DNA of 64,000 nt from an uncultured Pelagibacteraceae bacterium (GCA_902538885.1 CACBGU010000004.1:28488-92487), one strand, 5' to 3'; shown: positions 27,977-36,701, counted from the first letter of the stretch. Made by a program: numbers and translations. Notes: a model not told the origin generated them from the sequence alone.

Positions 27977-28480
27977 ATGAAAAAATTAAATACAAAAAAA
28001 GGTTTCTCATTAATTGAATTACTTGTTGTAATTGCAATTATTGGAATACTTTCTGCGGTAGGTATTACTGCTTATTCTGGTTATACTGCGAGTGCAAAAG
28101 AGCAAGCTGCTAGAACGCAGTTTTCTCAAACAGTTAGCATGATTAATGCTGAAATGGCAAAATGTTCTGTTGGTACTGGCGATTTTGCTTGGGGTTCAGG
28201 ATCACCTTGGGTGGCTGATACTTGTGCAGCTGCTATCGATGCCGACTCTGATACAAATATAGCTGCATACCTAACAAGCGAAACTAATGGTTTAGGTTAT
28301 AAAAATCCGTATGCTCAAGATGAAGCAGCTGCTACTTATGCCAAAGCTGTTGCGAATGCTACAACTGATCCTGATGCTGACGGTAGAATAACTATATTCT
28401 GTGCTGCGGCCGGCGCTTGTACTATTAAACAAGATGTTGGTGATACTGTACTTTCACAAACTATAAATTCAGCAACTTAA
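27977..28480 (+). CDS. Major type IV pilin-like prepilin
   Basis: A 167-residue prepilin. The class III signal is KKLNTKKG, cut after Gly9, followed by FSLIELLVVIAIIGILSAVG with Glu at mature position 5. Four cysteines (63, 83, 142, 148) could form two disulfides. A strong ribosome binding site (aaggagag) precedes the ATG and a 12-bp terminator hairpin follows the stop, so it is an isolated, probably highly expressed gene; its base composition is richer in GC than its neighbours. These traits mark it as the main pilus subunit rather than a minor pilin. Confidence 0.9.
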   Translation: MKKLNTKKGFSLIELLVVIAIIGILSAVGITAYSGYTASAKEQAARTQFSQTVSMINAEMAKCSVGTGDFAWGSGSPWVADTCAAAIDADSDTNIAAYLTSETNGLGYKNPYAQDEAAATYAKAVANATTDPDADGRITIFCAAAGACTIKQDVGDTVLSQTINSAT

Positions 28481-28494
28481 TATAAATTTTTAAT

Positions 28495-28538
28495 ATAGGC
28501 GTATAAATGAAATTATACGCCTATTTAATCTTTTTTTT
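28495..28538 (+). terminator. Rho-independent terminator of the pilin gene
   Basis: A perfect 12-bp stem (ATAGGCGTATAA at 28495-28506 with its complement at 28513-28524) and a 6-base loop lie 14 bases after the pilin stop and are followed by a T-rich run ending in eight Ts. The 3' arm overlaps the last codons of the convergent RsbW-like gene. Confidence 0.85.
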
Positions 28539-28943
28539 CAACATAAGATGATTAGTCCACTTATTTGACTTCAAATACTTAATTTCATCCATTATTTGAT
28601 TTATAAAGAAAGTACCTAAGCCTCCTGGTTTTATATCATTCAGACTTCTAGGTTTAATTTTTTTCTTATTAATCTTAATACCGTTGTCATATAAGTGAAT
28701 TAGAAATTTTTTATTTTTAAATTCTAATTCAATTTTGATGATATTATTTTCATTTTCTTCCTTGTAAGAGTGTTTAATAATATTTGTGACAGCTTCATCA
28801 ACTGCAAGCTGGATATTTTTTATTATTTTTAAGTCTACTTCATAAATTTTGAGAAAATCTTTAATTGTAGCTCTTATTTTTTTAAGATTATTTAATGTTG
28901 CTGGATAAGATTTTTTCATTTGCTCAAGGTACTTAATTTTCAT
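28521..28943 (-). CDS. RsbW/SpoIIAB-like anti-sigma-type serine kinase (HATPase)
   Basis: A 140-residue GHKL ATP-binding domain with the N box VDEAVTNIIKHSY (residues 48-60), a DNG motif at about 86-88 and the G box GGLGTFFINQIMDEI (107-121). This is the stand-alone kinase of partner-switching systems: it phosphorylates a STAS antagonist and sequesters a target protein. The antagonist is likely the STAS protein at 51766-52065 and the phosphatase the CHASE2-PP2C protein at 32593-34572. No sigma factor is in the window, so the target is open. The ATG at 28943 is used here; Met9 (28919) is possible. Confidence 0.87.
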   Translation of the reverse strand: MKIKYLEQMKKSYPATLNNLKKIRATIKDFLKIYEVDLKIIKNIQLAVDEAVTNIIKHSYKEENENNIIKIELEFKNKKFLIHLYDNGIKINKKKIKPRSLNDIKPGGLGTFFINQIMDEIKYLKSNKWTNHLMLKKKIK

Positions 28944-28972
28944 GATTATAAAAGAGTTTAAACTTAATGGTT

Positions 28973-28985
28973 ACCCAAAATGGGG
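28973..28985. promoter_or_regulatory. Palindromic operator B (ACCC-AAAAT-GGGG)
   Basis: The same 13-bp inverted repeat as at the other pilus promoters, with one arm base changed. It lies between the divergent RsbW-like gene (29 bases to its annotated start, 53 to Met9) and the TPR/beta-barrel gene (52 bases). Confidence 0.65.
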
Positions 28986-29037
28986 CTATTGCATAAATTT
29001 TTTTTAGATTTACACGTATGATCAAATTTAAATCATC

Positions 29038-30345
29038 ATGAAAAATATTCAAATTAACAATTTTTACTTATTCGTTTTAATTTTTTTTTTTTATGTAGTT
29101 AGCGCCAATTCACAAATCTCATTTGAACAAATTTTAAAAAATCCCAATGATTTAAAATTAAACTTAAAATATGCAAAAGAACAGGAAGATTTAGGGAATT
29201 TTAAGTCTGTAATTTCCACACTTGAAAGATTAACAAGTTTATATCCAGAAAATGTTGATCTCAAAATGTATTATTTGTCTATTTCCTTGAGGATAGATTC
29301 TGTTGAGAGAACTATACAGATAATTGATGAAATAAAGAACAGTGAACAATTAACAGCAGAAATTAACACTGAGATAGACATTATTTTACAAAATATAAAT
29401 AACACTGCAAATGCAAATGAAAACAAATGGAATGGATATATCGATATATCTTTAAACCACACTTATCACACCAATATCAACAATTTATCAGATTCAGGAA
29501 CTTTTTATGTTAGTGATTCTATTAGTAATTACGCAACTAACGAAATTGAAAACGATACATTAGAAATACCAAGTATTAGAATTGGTGGTTTTAAAAAACT
29601 GAGTGATAATTCAAATATCAATCTTAATATTGGATTGTCAGATACATATCAAAATAAAGACAAGTCAGAAGAGAAAGATTTAAATTCAGTATTTTTGAAC
29701 TATAATTATTTTAAAGATAAAAATTTAATTAGCACAACTTTTAGTTTTAATAAATCTAATTACAGAAACCAAGCTGACATTAATACTATTAATTTTGGAG
29801 TAAGAGATAAATATTCAATAAATAAAAACCATTTTTTAATTGGTGGGATAAATTATACAAAAAATACTTACAATCAGAACAATACCTTTTCCACAACTAA
29901 AGAAAAAAATAATTATTTTGTATCTGGTAACATTGGTTATGAGTTTATTTTTTCCAGAAACAAATTTTTATTTGATTATAAAGATGGTGAGTCAAAGGCA
30001 ATTGCTGATCAGTATGGATATAAACAGGAAAAATATTTAATTAGTTATTTTAGATACTTTGATTTTGGAACACTCAATTTGAGCAAATCTTTTACAGAAA
30101 ATGAATATGCAATAGCAGATACATTTGTACTGTCAAATACTGTCCGAGATGATGAATTAGATACAACTTCAATTAGTTTAAATGGAGAATTGGTTAATTT
30201 ATACTTCTTTAATAAATTAAAATTTTTTGAGGATGTTTATTATAATCTTTCTTTTTCAAAAATTGATAGTACATCTAACATCTTAAATTATAATTATGAA
30301 AAAGAAATTCATAATATAGGTTTAACTAAAAGGATAAACTTTTGA
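29038..30345 (+). CDS. TPR-plus-beta-barrel outer-membrane protein
   Basis: A 435-residue exported protein. After a signal peptide (to about residue 26, ending SANS), residues 30-110 form TPR-like helical pairs (LNLKYAKEQEDLGNFKSVIS, TLERLTSLYPENVDLKMYYL). From about 140 on, the chain is alternating beta strands rich in Asn, Tyr and Ser and ends in Phe (GLTKRINF), the usual outer-membrane barrel signature. The layout recalls Slam-type proteins, but I cannot assign it to them. It is coupled to a FecR-domain protein through a TTGA overlap, so the two should work together at the cell surface. Confidence 0.7.
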   Translation: MKNIQINNFYLFVLIFFFYVVSANSQISFEQILKNPNDLKLNLKYAKEQEDLGNFKSVISTLERLTSLYPENVDLKMYYLSISLRIDSVERTIQIIDEIKNSEQLTAEINTEIDIILQNINNTANANENKWNGYIDISLNHTYHTNINNLSDSGTFYVSDSISNYATNEIENDTLEIPSIRIGGFKKLSDNSNINLNIGLSDTYQNKDKSEEKDLNSVFLNYNYFKDKNLISTTFSFNKSNYRNQADINTINFGVRDKYSINKNHFLIGGINYTKNTYNQNNTFSTTKEKNNYFVSGNIGYEFIFSRNKFLFDYKDGESKAIADQYGYKQEKYLISYFRYFDFGTLNLSKSFTENEYAIADTFVLSNTVRDDELDTTSISLNGELVNLYFFNKLKFFEDVYYNLSFSKIDSTSNILNYNYEKEIHNIGLTKRINF

Positions 30346-31838
30346 AAAAAATATTTATAATAATTTTAATTTTACTTTTGCCTAGCAAACTTTTTGCTCA
30401 AAAACAGGTAATCGGTACTGTTACGTTAGCAATTGGAGAGGTTAAAACTAATGATAATAGAATCTTAAGTGCTGGGGATCCAATTTATTTTAACGATACT
30501 GTTATTGCAGGAGATAATTCAAAATCTCAAATTATATTATTAGATGAAACTGTCATGATGATAGGAGCAGGAACAGAACTGATAATTGATGAATTTGTAT
30601 TTAACCCTGAAGACGTTGAAGGCAAAATTACAACCACAATCAAGCAAGGTAGTATCAAAGTTTTATCAGGTAAAATTAGTGAAACAAACCCTGAAGATTT
30701 AGTGGTAAAAACACCTGCTGGAACTATTGGAACTAGAGGAACTGAATTTCAAGCGTTAGTGGATGAGGAGGATGGAGATAGTAAAATACTTCTAATTGGG
30801 CCCGGCCCAAATAACACATTAGGATTAAGACCAGGAGAAGTTGAGGTTTTTAATCAATTTGGCAGCGTTATTTTAGATCAACCTTTTTTATTTACACAAT
30901 TTACTCAAGATCAAGCTCCTCAAGAACCTATTATTATTTCAGAACAAGATTTTAACGATTTTGTAAGAATTCTTGAGGCAAGAAATGAAATTTCTGAAGA
31001 TGAACAAATCCAAGAAGCTGTTAAAGAAGGACTTCTAATATCTGGAAAAGAAAGTGGTAGTGAATTAGTTGCTGAAGTAATTGATATCGTTTTAAAGAAG
31101 GAAGATGGGGGTGCAACAGCGGAAACTTTATCTGCAGCTTTAGGAGTAAGTGTAGAGGAGTTATTTGGTGAAGAATACAAAGAAGAATTTGAAAGCGAAA
31201 GTGAAGCAAATAAAATTGTAATTGCTAATGGTGAATTTGGTGATGCTGTTGCTATGATTACTAGATACGGTGGAACAGATCAGGGTAATTCTACTTATGC
31301 AGATCTTGCCGGTATAGCATCAGGAACTTATACTTATCAAGCAACAGGTATTAATGGAGCAGCTGCTACAGGCTCAGGCAGTGGAACTATCGACTCAACT
31401 GTAGTGATTGACTTTGCTGCTAAAACAATTACTCAAACAGTTTCTGGAACAGTTGCTTTAGGATCAGATTCAAGCAGAACTTTTTCAGATATTTCAAAAG
31501 AGCATAGTTACACAAGTTCATCATCAAATGTTGAAGCTGATCAAAATGTAATTATTGCAAGTAATGGGTCAGCATCTGCTGATAACACTAATTTTGCTGG
31601 AACTCCACAAGCAGCTGACTCTGATAATAAATCAGATTTTGTAGATAGTGGAACTAATTCATATTTTTTAAATAATGAATTTACTTCAAGCAATATTAAG
31701 CTTGGGTCAGGAATAAATAATGATCCAATTGCATATGCTGGACATATGAATTTAGTTGTTGAAAATATAGACAATACAAACTCAATGGTTAATCAGTTAA
31801 GTTTTTCCAGAACCGGAATTACACCAAAAAAAGATTAG
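30342..31838 (+). CDS. Secreted FecR-domain protein with Ser/Thr/Gly-rich C-terminus
   Basis: A 498-residue protein starting at a TTG that overlaps the previous stop (TTGA). It has a signal peptide (to about residue 19, LFAQ) and a FecR domain near residues 45-150, with VVKTPAGTIGTRGTEFQALV as the landmark. Residues from about 300 on are low in complexity and rich in Ser, Thr, Ala, Asn and Gly, like adhesin or passenger segments. Unlike Fe-dicitrate FecR it has no cytoplasmic anti-sigma part. It pairs with the barrel protein upstream, so it may be a surface partner or its cargo. Function unproven. Confidence 0.78.
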   Translation: MKKIFIIILILLLPSKLFAQKQVIGTVTLAIGEVKTNDNRILSAGDPIYFNDTVIAGDNSKSQIILLDETVMMIGAGTELIIDEFVFNPEDVEGKITTTIKQGSIKVLSGKISETNPEDLVVKTPAGTIGTRGTEFQALVDEEDGDSKILLIGPGPNNTLGLRPGEVEVFNQFGSVILDQPFLFTQFTQDQAPQEPIIISEQDFNDFVRILEARNEISEDEQIQEAVKEGLLISGKESGSELVAEVIDIVLKKEDGGATAETLSAALGVSVEELFGEEYKEEFESESEANKIVIANGEFGDAVAMITRYGGTDQGNSTYADLAGIASGTYTYQATGINGAAATGSGSGTIDSTVVIDFAAKTITQTVSGTVALGSDSSRTFSDISKEHSYTSSSSNVEADQNVIIASNGSASADNTNFAGTPQAADSDNKSDFVDSGTNSYFLNNEFTSSNIKLGSGINNDPIAYAGHMNLVVENIDNTNSMVNQLSFSRTGITPKKD

Positions 31839-31858
31839 ATTTTTATTCTATCTGCCCC

Positions 31859-31871
31859 CCCCATTTTAGGT
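31859..31871. promoter_or_regulatory. Palindromic operator C (CCCC-ATTTT-AGGT)
   Basis: A variant of the shared palindrome, 43 bases before the start of the Tat-type FecR gene at 31915. Read on the other strand it matches the site at 36250-36262 exactly, which supports a common binding protein. Confidence 0.6.
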
Positions 31872-31914
31872 AGTATTATTGAAAACTTCAAACATTTAGA
31901 TTGTAATATGAGCC

Positions 31915-32592
31915 ATGTTTAAAAATATTAGTAGAAGACAGTTTTGTAAATGTTGTGGATCAATTTTTCTATCAACTTTTATTGTTAATTTTGCAAAAGC
32001 AAATTCAGATAAAAATCAATTAATGTATGGTAACATTGTTGTTAATGGTAAAAAAATAAATGAAAATTCACAAATTAATTTTGATGATTTAAGTGAAGTG
32101 GAGACTAAAAGTGAATTGGCGTTTATACAAAATAATCAAAATGGTTTTTTAGTTAGACCAAATTCCAAGTTAAAGTTTTTTAAAAATAAAATCCAAGAAC
32201 TTTTAAAAGGTAGCGTCCATGGAGTGTTTGGAAAACAATCTTCAGAACTACAAATAAAAACACCTAGAGGAACTATTGGAATAAGAGGAACAGTAACATA
32301 TATCGAATATGAGGAGAGTTACGATAGAACTTATGTTTGTAACTGCTATGGAAATACAGTGATTTATAATTCAAAAATGCAAGAATTAAAAAATCTTAAT
32401 AGCAAGTATCATTCCCCTGTAGTAATAGATAAAAATCAAACAATAAAAGCATCACCATATGGTATTCCATTGAACCATTATGATGATAATATCAAATCTA
32501 TTGAAAATAAATTAGGAAGAAAACCAAGATGGAAATTACCAGAAGGTAAAATGATATTTTTTGCACCTACAAATGAAAAAATAAAAATTTAG
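31915..32592 (+). CDS. FecR-domain protein with a Tat-like signal
   Basis: A 225-residue protein. Its N-terminus ISRRQFCKCCGSIFLSTFIV has a twin-arginine motif, suggesting export in folded form by Tat. Residues about 45-145 are a FecR domain with IKTPRGTIGIRGTVTYIEY. The stop codon touches the GTG start of the CHASE2-PP2C gene, so the two are one operon. FecR proteins next to CHASE2 receptors are a recurrent pairing; the FecR protein may be the periplasmic ligand or co-sensor of the CHASE2 domain. Two extra cysteines in the signal (CKCC) are unusual. Confidence 0.8.
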   Translation: MFKNISRRQFCKCCGSIFLSTFIVNFAKANSDKNQLMYGNIVVNGKKINENSQINFDDLSEVETKSELAFIQNNQNGFLVRPNSKLKFFKNKIQELLKGSVHGVFGKQSSELQIKTPRGTIGIRGTVTYIEYEESYDRTYVCNCYGNTVIYNSKMQELKNLNSKYHSPVVIDKNQTIKASPYGIPLNHYDDNIKSIENKLGRKPRWKLPEGKMIFFAPTNEKIKI

Positions 32593-34572
32593 GTGAATAG
32601 AAAATTTCTAAGTTTAATAATCATCAGTATTTTAATTGTAGTTTATAATTTTGAAACCAATATAAAAAAAAGAATTGGATTTATTAACTATGATTATTTT
32701 CAAACTTTATTTGAGGAAAATTTTTCTACTAACAAGATTGTTATTATTGATATTGATGAGACAAGTATTGAGAATATTGGTCAATTTCCTTGGAGGAGAG
32801 ATGTCTATTCTAAAATATTAAATAATCTAAATTTAGCAGAAACCTCGGTTATAGCATTTGATATTTTTTTCAGTGAAGAAGATACTCAAAACCCAACAAA
32901 AATTTTTCAGGAATTTAACTTAAATAGTGAAAACATTTTAAATAGTGATCAATTGTTTTTAGAGTCAATTAATAATAATAATGTAATCTTACCATTAGTA
33001 GGTGCCACTAAAGAGATAAAAAAAAATAAATTTTCCTCTAAAGCTAATATTATTACTAAAGGTGAAAATCCTTTAAACTACTTATATAATTATCAAGGAT
33101 ATATTTCATCTCTTGATAAATTTAATAATGCTGCAAAAGGCTTAGGCTCAATATCAATTATAGATAGTGAGGATGGTATATTAAGATACGTTCCATTAAT
33201 TTTAAATATAGATGAGAAAATAATTCCCTCTTTATCATTAGAAACAGTTAGACTGCACAATAAAGAAAAAAGCTATCTAATCCAAACAGATCAAAGCGGT
33301 ATTAAATCAATTCAAACAAGAACTACAAATTTTAATATAAATGAAAATGGATTAAATTTTGTAAAATTCAAAAAAATTCCTAAAAACACTTACATCTCAG
33401 CATCAGATATTTATCAAAATAATTTTGATCAAGAAGCATTAAAGGACAAAATAGTTTTGATAGGATCTTCTGCAGAAGGGGTTTTTGATTTAGTAAAGAT
33501 CCCTACAGGCAAGATTGTTCCTGGGGTTCAAGTTCATGCAAATATAATTGAAAATATATTATCTAAAGATTTTTTAAAAATTAATTACTTAACTAAAATT
33601 ACAGAAAATATTGTTTTATTAATAAGTTTGCTAGTAGTCTTGATTATAGCTAATTACTTTAAACCAATATATTCAATTTTGAATTATGCTATTTTATTAC
33701 TACTATTATTTTTGATAAGTATTTTGTTTTATAAACAAAACTATTTTGTAGAAATTTATAACATTATTCTATTTAACTCATTATTATTTATATATCTCCT
33801 ATATTCCAGATTTGTTGAAGAAAATAAATCTTCAATTGAAAATGAGAAAAAACAATTAGTTTTAAAAAAAGAGAGAGAAATTGCCGGAGAGGTACAAAAG
33901 AAATTATTTCCAACTGAAAAAAATATTGAGAATTTTGTTTATGCAAAAAACATACCAGCAAGAGATGTGTCAGGAGATTATTATGATTATATCAAAGTTT
34001 CTGATGATGAAATTTATTTTACTTTAGCTGATGTATCTGGCAAAGGTATTAAGGCTGGAATGTTGATGGCTAATGCGTCTTCAGTATTTAAATCTTTTTC
34101 AAAACTAAAGTTTCCAATTAATCAACTTGCTCAAAATATTAATAATCAAGTAAAAGAATCGTCTTATAAAGGCATGTTTATTACAGCAGTAATAGGTAAG
34201 TTAAATATAACTTCTAAGGAGGTTGAATTTGTTAACTTTGGTCATGAAAGCATCATGTGTTTTGAAAAAACATCTAATTCATTTTCTTATATAAAAGCTG
34301 AAAAACCGCCTTTAGGACTTCTGAACATTAAAGATGCAAACACAATAAACACTAATAAATTAAACTTAAATGACAAAAATATATTTATTTACACAGATGG
34401 TGTTACCGAAGGCTACATTGAAGACGAGAAGGAGTTTACTGTTAAAGGGATAGAAGATGAAATATTAAAAAATAAATCTTCTAATATTAAAGAAATTATT
34501 GAAATAATTACAAATAAGCTAAACAACAGAGAATATCTCAGAGATGATATCACAATGATGGGTTTACAATAA
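32593..34572 (+). CDS. CHASE2-sensor PP2C phosphatase (RsbU/SpoIIE type)
   Basis: A 659-residue membrane protein starting at GTG. Layout: one N-terminal membrane helix (about 5-20), a periplasmic CHASE2 domain (about 40-320, with VIIDIDETSIENIGQFPWRR near residue 52 and GKIVPGVQVHANIIENIL near 308), three membrane helices (about 334-410), a short coiled coil and a SpoIIE-type PP2C domain (about 430-659). Metal-site motifs are ARDVSGDYYDYI (from 456), DVSGKGIKAGML and TDGVTEGY near 602. It should dephosphorylate the STAS antagonist when its sensor is triggered, releasing the partner switch. Confidence 0.92.
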   Translation: MNRKFLSLIIISILIVVYNFETNIKKRIGFINYDYFQTLFEENFSTNKIVIIDIDETSIENIGQFPWRRDVYSKILNNLNLAETSVIAFDIFFSEEDTQNPTKIFQEFNLNSENILNSDQLFLESINNNNVILPLVGATKEIKKNKFSSKANIITKGENPLNYLYNYQGYISSLDKFNNAAKGLGSISIIDSEDGILRYVPLILNIDEKIIPSLSLETVRLHNKEKSYLIQTDQSGIKSIQTRTTNFNINENGLNFVKFKKIPKNTYISASDIYQNNFDQEALKDKIVLIGSSAEGVFDLVKIPTGKIVPGVQVHANIIENILSKDFLKINYLTKITENIVLLISLLVVLIIANYFKPIYSILNYAILLLLLFLISILFYKQNYFVEIYNIILFNSLLFIYLLYSRFVEENKSSIENEKKQLVLKKEREIAGEVQKKLFPTEKNIENFVYAKNIPARDVSGDYYDYIKVSDDEIYFTLADVSGKGIKAGMLMANASSVFKSFSKLKFPINQLAQNINNQVKESSYKGMFITAVIGKLNITSKEVEFVNFGHESIMCFEKTSNSFSYIKAEKPPLGLLNIKDANTINTNKLNLNDKNIFIYTDGVTEGYIEDEKEFTVKGIEDEILKNKSSNIKEIIEIITNKLNNREYLRDDITMMGLQ

Positions 34573-34768
34573 ATGTATATAGTAAAATTAACCCAGTAAT
34601 TGTAATAAATAATTTTTTTCTAAACAATTTTTTTTCTATTTTCTTTGAGTGCAAATTATTTAGTAGTCTATTGATATCCATTTTTTTTGATTGAGAACTA
34701 AAATTTTTATTAATAACAATCTCATGCCAATTTTTATTTTTAAGTAAGGATTTTTGTATATTATCCAT
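34550..34768 (-). CDS. Small tail-anchored membrane protein coupled to pilT
   Basis: A 72-residue basic protein with one C-terminal hydrophobic helix (LFITITGLILLYTFIV) and a charged, soluble N-terminal 50 residues, so probably anchored in the inner membrane. Its ATG shares one base with the pilT stop (TAATG), which indicates translational coupling. Its own end runs 23 bases into the end of the convergent phosphatase gene. I do not recognise a family. The coupling is the main reason to consider it real; a role near the PilT motor is a guess. Confidence 0.55.
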   Translation of the reverse strand: MDNIQKSLLKNKNWHEIVINKNFSSQSKKMDINRLLNNLHSKKIEKKLFRKKLFITITGLILLYTFIVNPSL

Positions 34769-35760
34769 TATTCCACCAAACCTTTTTGCTGAAGTCCCTC
34801 TAGATATTTTTCCATCGTAATCATTCCATCTTGTGCCGAGGTTTGGAGAGTTGAGGTGATTTGAGCCATTTTACCCTCTCGAATAAGATTTCTTATTGCT
34901 GTAGTTCCCGTCATAACCTCAAAACAGCCAATTCTTCCACCACCTTTTTTTTTTAAAAGTTGTTGAGACAAAACCATTCTAATTGATCCAGCTAGCATAG
35001 ATTGTGCTAATGTTTTTTGTGAAGGAGGAAAAACGTCTAAAATTCTTGTAACAGTTGATGAGACGTTACTTGCATGCAGAGTACCAAAAACTAAATGACC
35101 AGTTTCTGCAGCTGTTAAGGCAAGAGAAATAGTTTCAAGATCTCTCATTTCTCCTACTAAAATTACATCTGGATCTTGTCTTAATGCCGACTTCAAAGCT
35201 CTTGCAAAGCTTCCAGTATCTTTTCCAACTTCTCTTTGTGAAATAATACTTTTTTTAGATGGATGAACAAATTCGATAGGGTCTTCAATTGTAATAATAT
35301 TTTCTGCACGATTAGAATTTATTTGATCAATCATTGCTGCCAAAGAAGTAGATTTACCAGATCCTGTCTGACCTGTGACTAGTACTAATCCATTTTTATG
35401 CTTGATAGCGTCCATAACAGCAGGAGGTAGACCAAGTTTTTCCATTTGTGGTATCTCGCTAACAATTTTTCTTAGAACCATACTTGGTCCGATAGCAGTA
35501 TAATATCCGTTTGCCCTATATCGATAATCACCAACAATTACTGCAAAGTCTAAATCTCTACTATTTACAATTTCTTGAAGTTGAGATTTATTTAAATGGC
35601 TTTTCCAGAAATTTTCTAATTCTTGACGACTAATAATATCTTCCTCAAAAACTAAAATTGATCCATTTTCTCTAAGAGCTAAAGGTTGATTAGATCTAAT
35701 ATGAAAATCTGATAAATCATAGTTTGAAGCATAGTTAGATATTTTTTCATCTAAACTCAT
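34768..35760 (-). CDS. pilT: Pilus retraction ATPase PilT
   Basis: A 330-residue hexameric secretion ATPase. It has Walker A GQTGSGKSTS near residue 132, the Asp box and Walker B (QDPDVILVGEMRDLETIS) and the His box (GHLVFGTLHASN). The C-terminal TTAIRNLIREGKMAQI corresponds to the AIRNLIRE motif that marks PilT retraction motors rather than PilB. It powers pilus retraction at the inner-membrane base. Five bases separate it from the upstream winged-helix regulator gene, so motor and regulator are co-expressed. A retraction motor supports a dynamic type IVa pilus rather than a type II secretion system. Confidence 0.94.
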   Translation of the reverse strand: MSLDEKISNYASNYDLSDFHIRSNQPLALRENGSILVFEEDIISRQELENFWKSHLNKSQLQEIVNSRDLDFAVIVGDYRYRANGYYTAIGPSMVLRKIVSEIPQMEKLGLPPAVMDAIKHKNGLVLVTGQTGSGKSTSLAAMIDQINSNRAENIITIEDPIEFVHPSKKSIISQREVGKDTGSFARALKSALRQDPDVILVGEMRDLETISLALTAAETGHLVFGTLHASNVSSTVTRILDVFPPSQKTLAQSMLAGSIRMVLSQQLLKKKGGGRIGCFEVMTGTTAIRNLIREGKMAQITSTLQTSAQDGMITMEKYLEGLQQKGLVE

Positions 35761-35765
35761 AAGTT

Positions 35766-36206
35766 TTAACTTTTTTTATCGATTTTTTTTGTTAAATCGT
35801 TACTCTTATCAATTAGATCTATTACTTCAGATAAAATCTTATCTATATTTGTTTTTATCCATTTTTCAGATACGAATATTCCATTGTCATTTCTTATTAA
35901 ATCCTCTCCATCTACCAAGGTTAAAACATTTCTTCTAATAGTTTCTCTAGGAACATCTAAAGATCGGGAAATATAATTAATAGATGTAGGATTAAATTTT
36001 TTTTCTATACCCTTGTCATCAAGCTTTTTTAATTCTTTAATTTTAAAATGTTTAAGCTTTTCTAAATTTGCTTTGAATACGGCAACAGTAATATTCTTTG
36101 GACTGTGACTTTTGGCTGATAGTTTTACAAAATAATTTGCATATAACTCTATAATATCTACAAATTGATCTTGAAGATGTATATTTAAATCTGCTGATTG
36201 GGGCAT
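35766..36206 (-). CDS. Winged-helix (Crp-type HTH) regulator 1
   Basis: A 146-residue protein. Residues about 75-118 form a Crp-like winged helix (INYISRSLDVPRETIRRNV, then DLIRNDNGIFVSEKWI). The N-terminal 70 residues are helical and lack a cyclic-nucleotide-binding beta roll, so this is not a normal CRP/FNR protein. It starts 43 bases from the palindrome at 36250-36262, which suggests autoregulation. It resembles the adjacent regulator 2, so the two are probable paralogues that could form homo- or heterodimers. It is a leading candidate to bind the island's palindromes; this is inference. Confidence 0.78.
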   Translation of the reverse strand: MPQSADLNIHLQDQFVDIIELYANYFVKLSAKSHSPKNITVAVFKANLEKLKHFKIKELKKLDDKGIEKKFNPTSINYISRSLDVPRETIRRNVLTLVDGEDLIRNDNGIFVSEKWIKTNIDKILSEVIDLIDKSNDLTKKIDKKS

Positions 36207-36249
36207 AACTACACTTTACAGCTAAAATTTAAATTTAATTGATGGAACT

Positions 36250-36262
36250 ACCTAAAATGGGG
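36250..36262. promoter_or_regulatory. Palindromic operator D (ACCT-AAAAT-GGGG)
   Basis: Shared palindrome 43 bases before the start of winged-helix regulator 1 (minus strand); the minus strand reads CCCC-ATTTT-AGGT, identical to operator C. It lies in the 66-base gap between the two regulator genes. Confidence 0.65.
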
Positions 36263-36272
36263 GGTTCTAGAG

Positions 36273-36701
36273 CTAAGAGGCCTTTAATTGGTTTTCGATT
36301 AAAGATTGCTTTTCTAAAGCTCTAGATAGCCTTTTAACTTTTTCCAATAGAGAGTTTATATTGGTATAATTAATTTCTCGCCATTTTTTTGTAACATATA
36401 GTTCGGAATTACATCTAAATACCCAATTTAATCTAATTAATTCTTCCACTTTTCTTCTAGTAGTTTCCCGAGGCAAGTTTAAACCTCTTGCTACAGCATT
36501 TATGTTTGTTCCTAACGCCGTATCACAAAAAGTTTTGTCATCGCAAATTATGTTTTCATCTTTAAATGATCTTAAATTAACGCTACTAATAATCTTTAAA
36601 ATAGCTGGGTAATAAGATTTGTTACCAAAATTATCTATATCTGTTGAATAGATAGTAGCTACAAAATCTTCAATTATTTTATAGTTAATTGCATTAATCA
36701 T
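36273..36701 (-). CDS. Winged-helix (Crp-type HTH) regulator 2
   Basis: A 142-residue protein from the ATG at 36701; an upstream in-frame TTG at 36722 would add seven residues but would place the palindrome inside the gene, so I prefer the ATG. Residues about 67-103 form the recognition region (INAVARGLNLPRETTRRKV, then VFRCNSELYVTKKW). As with regulator 1 there is no sensor domain. The similarity PRETxRRxV in both shows a common origin. It precedes regulator 1 and pilT on the same strand and has two degenerate palindromes directly before its start. Confidence 0.75.
   Translation of the reverse strand: MINAINYKIIEDFVATIYSTDIDNFGNKSYYPAILKIISSVNLRSFKDENIICDDKTFCDTALGTNINAVARGLNLPRETTRRKVEELIRLNWVFRCNSELYVTKKWREINYTNINSLLEKVKRLSRALEKQSLIENQLKAS

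Noticed and set aside
28521..28943. Dedicated sigma factor near the RsbW-like kinase
   Set aside because: I looked through all genes in the window for sigma-70 or ECF regions and found none; the neighbours are pilin and barrel genes.
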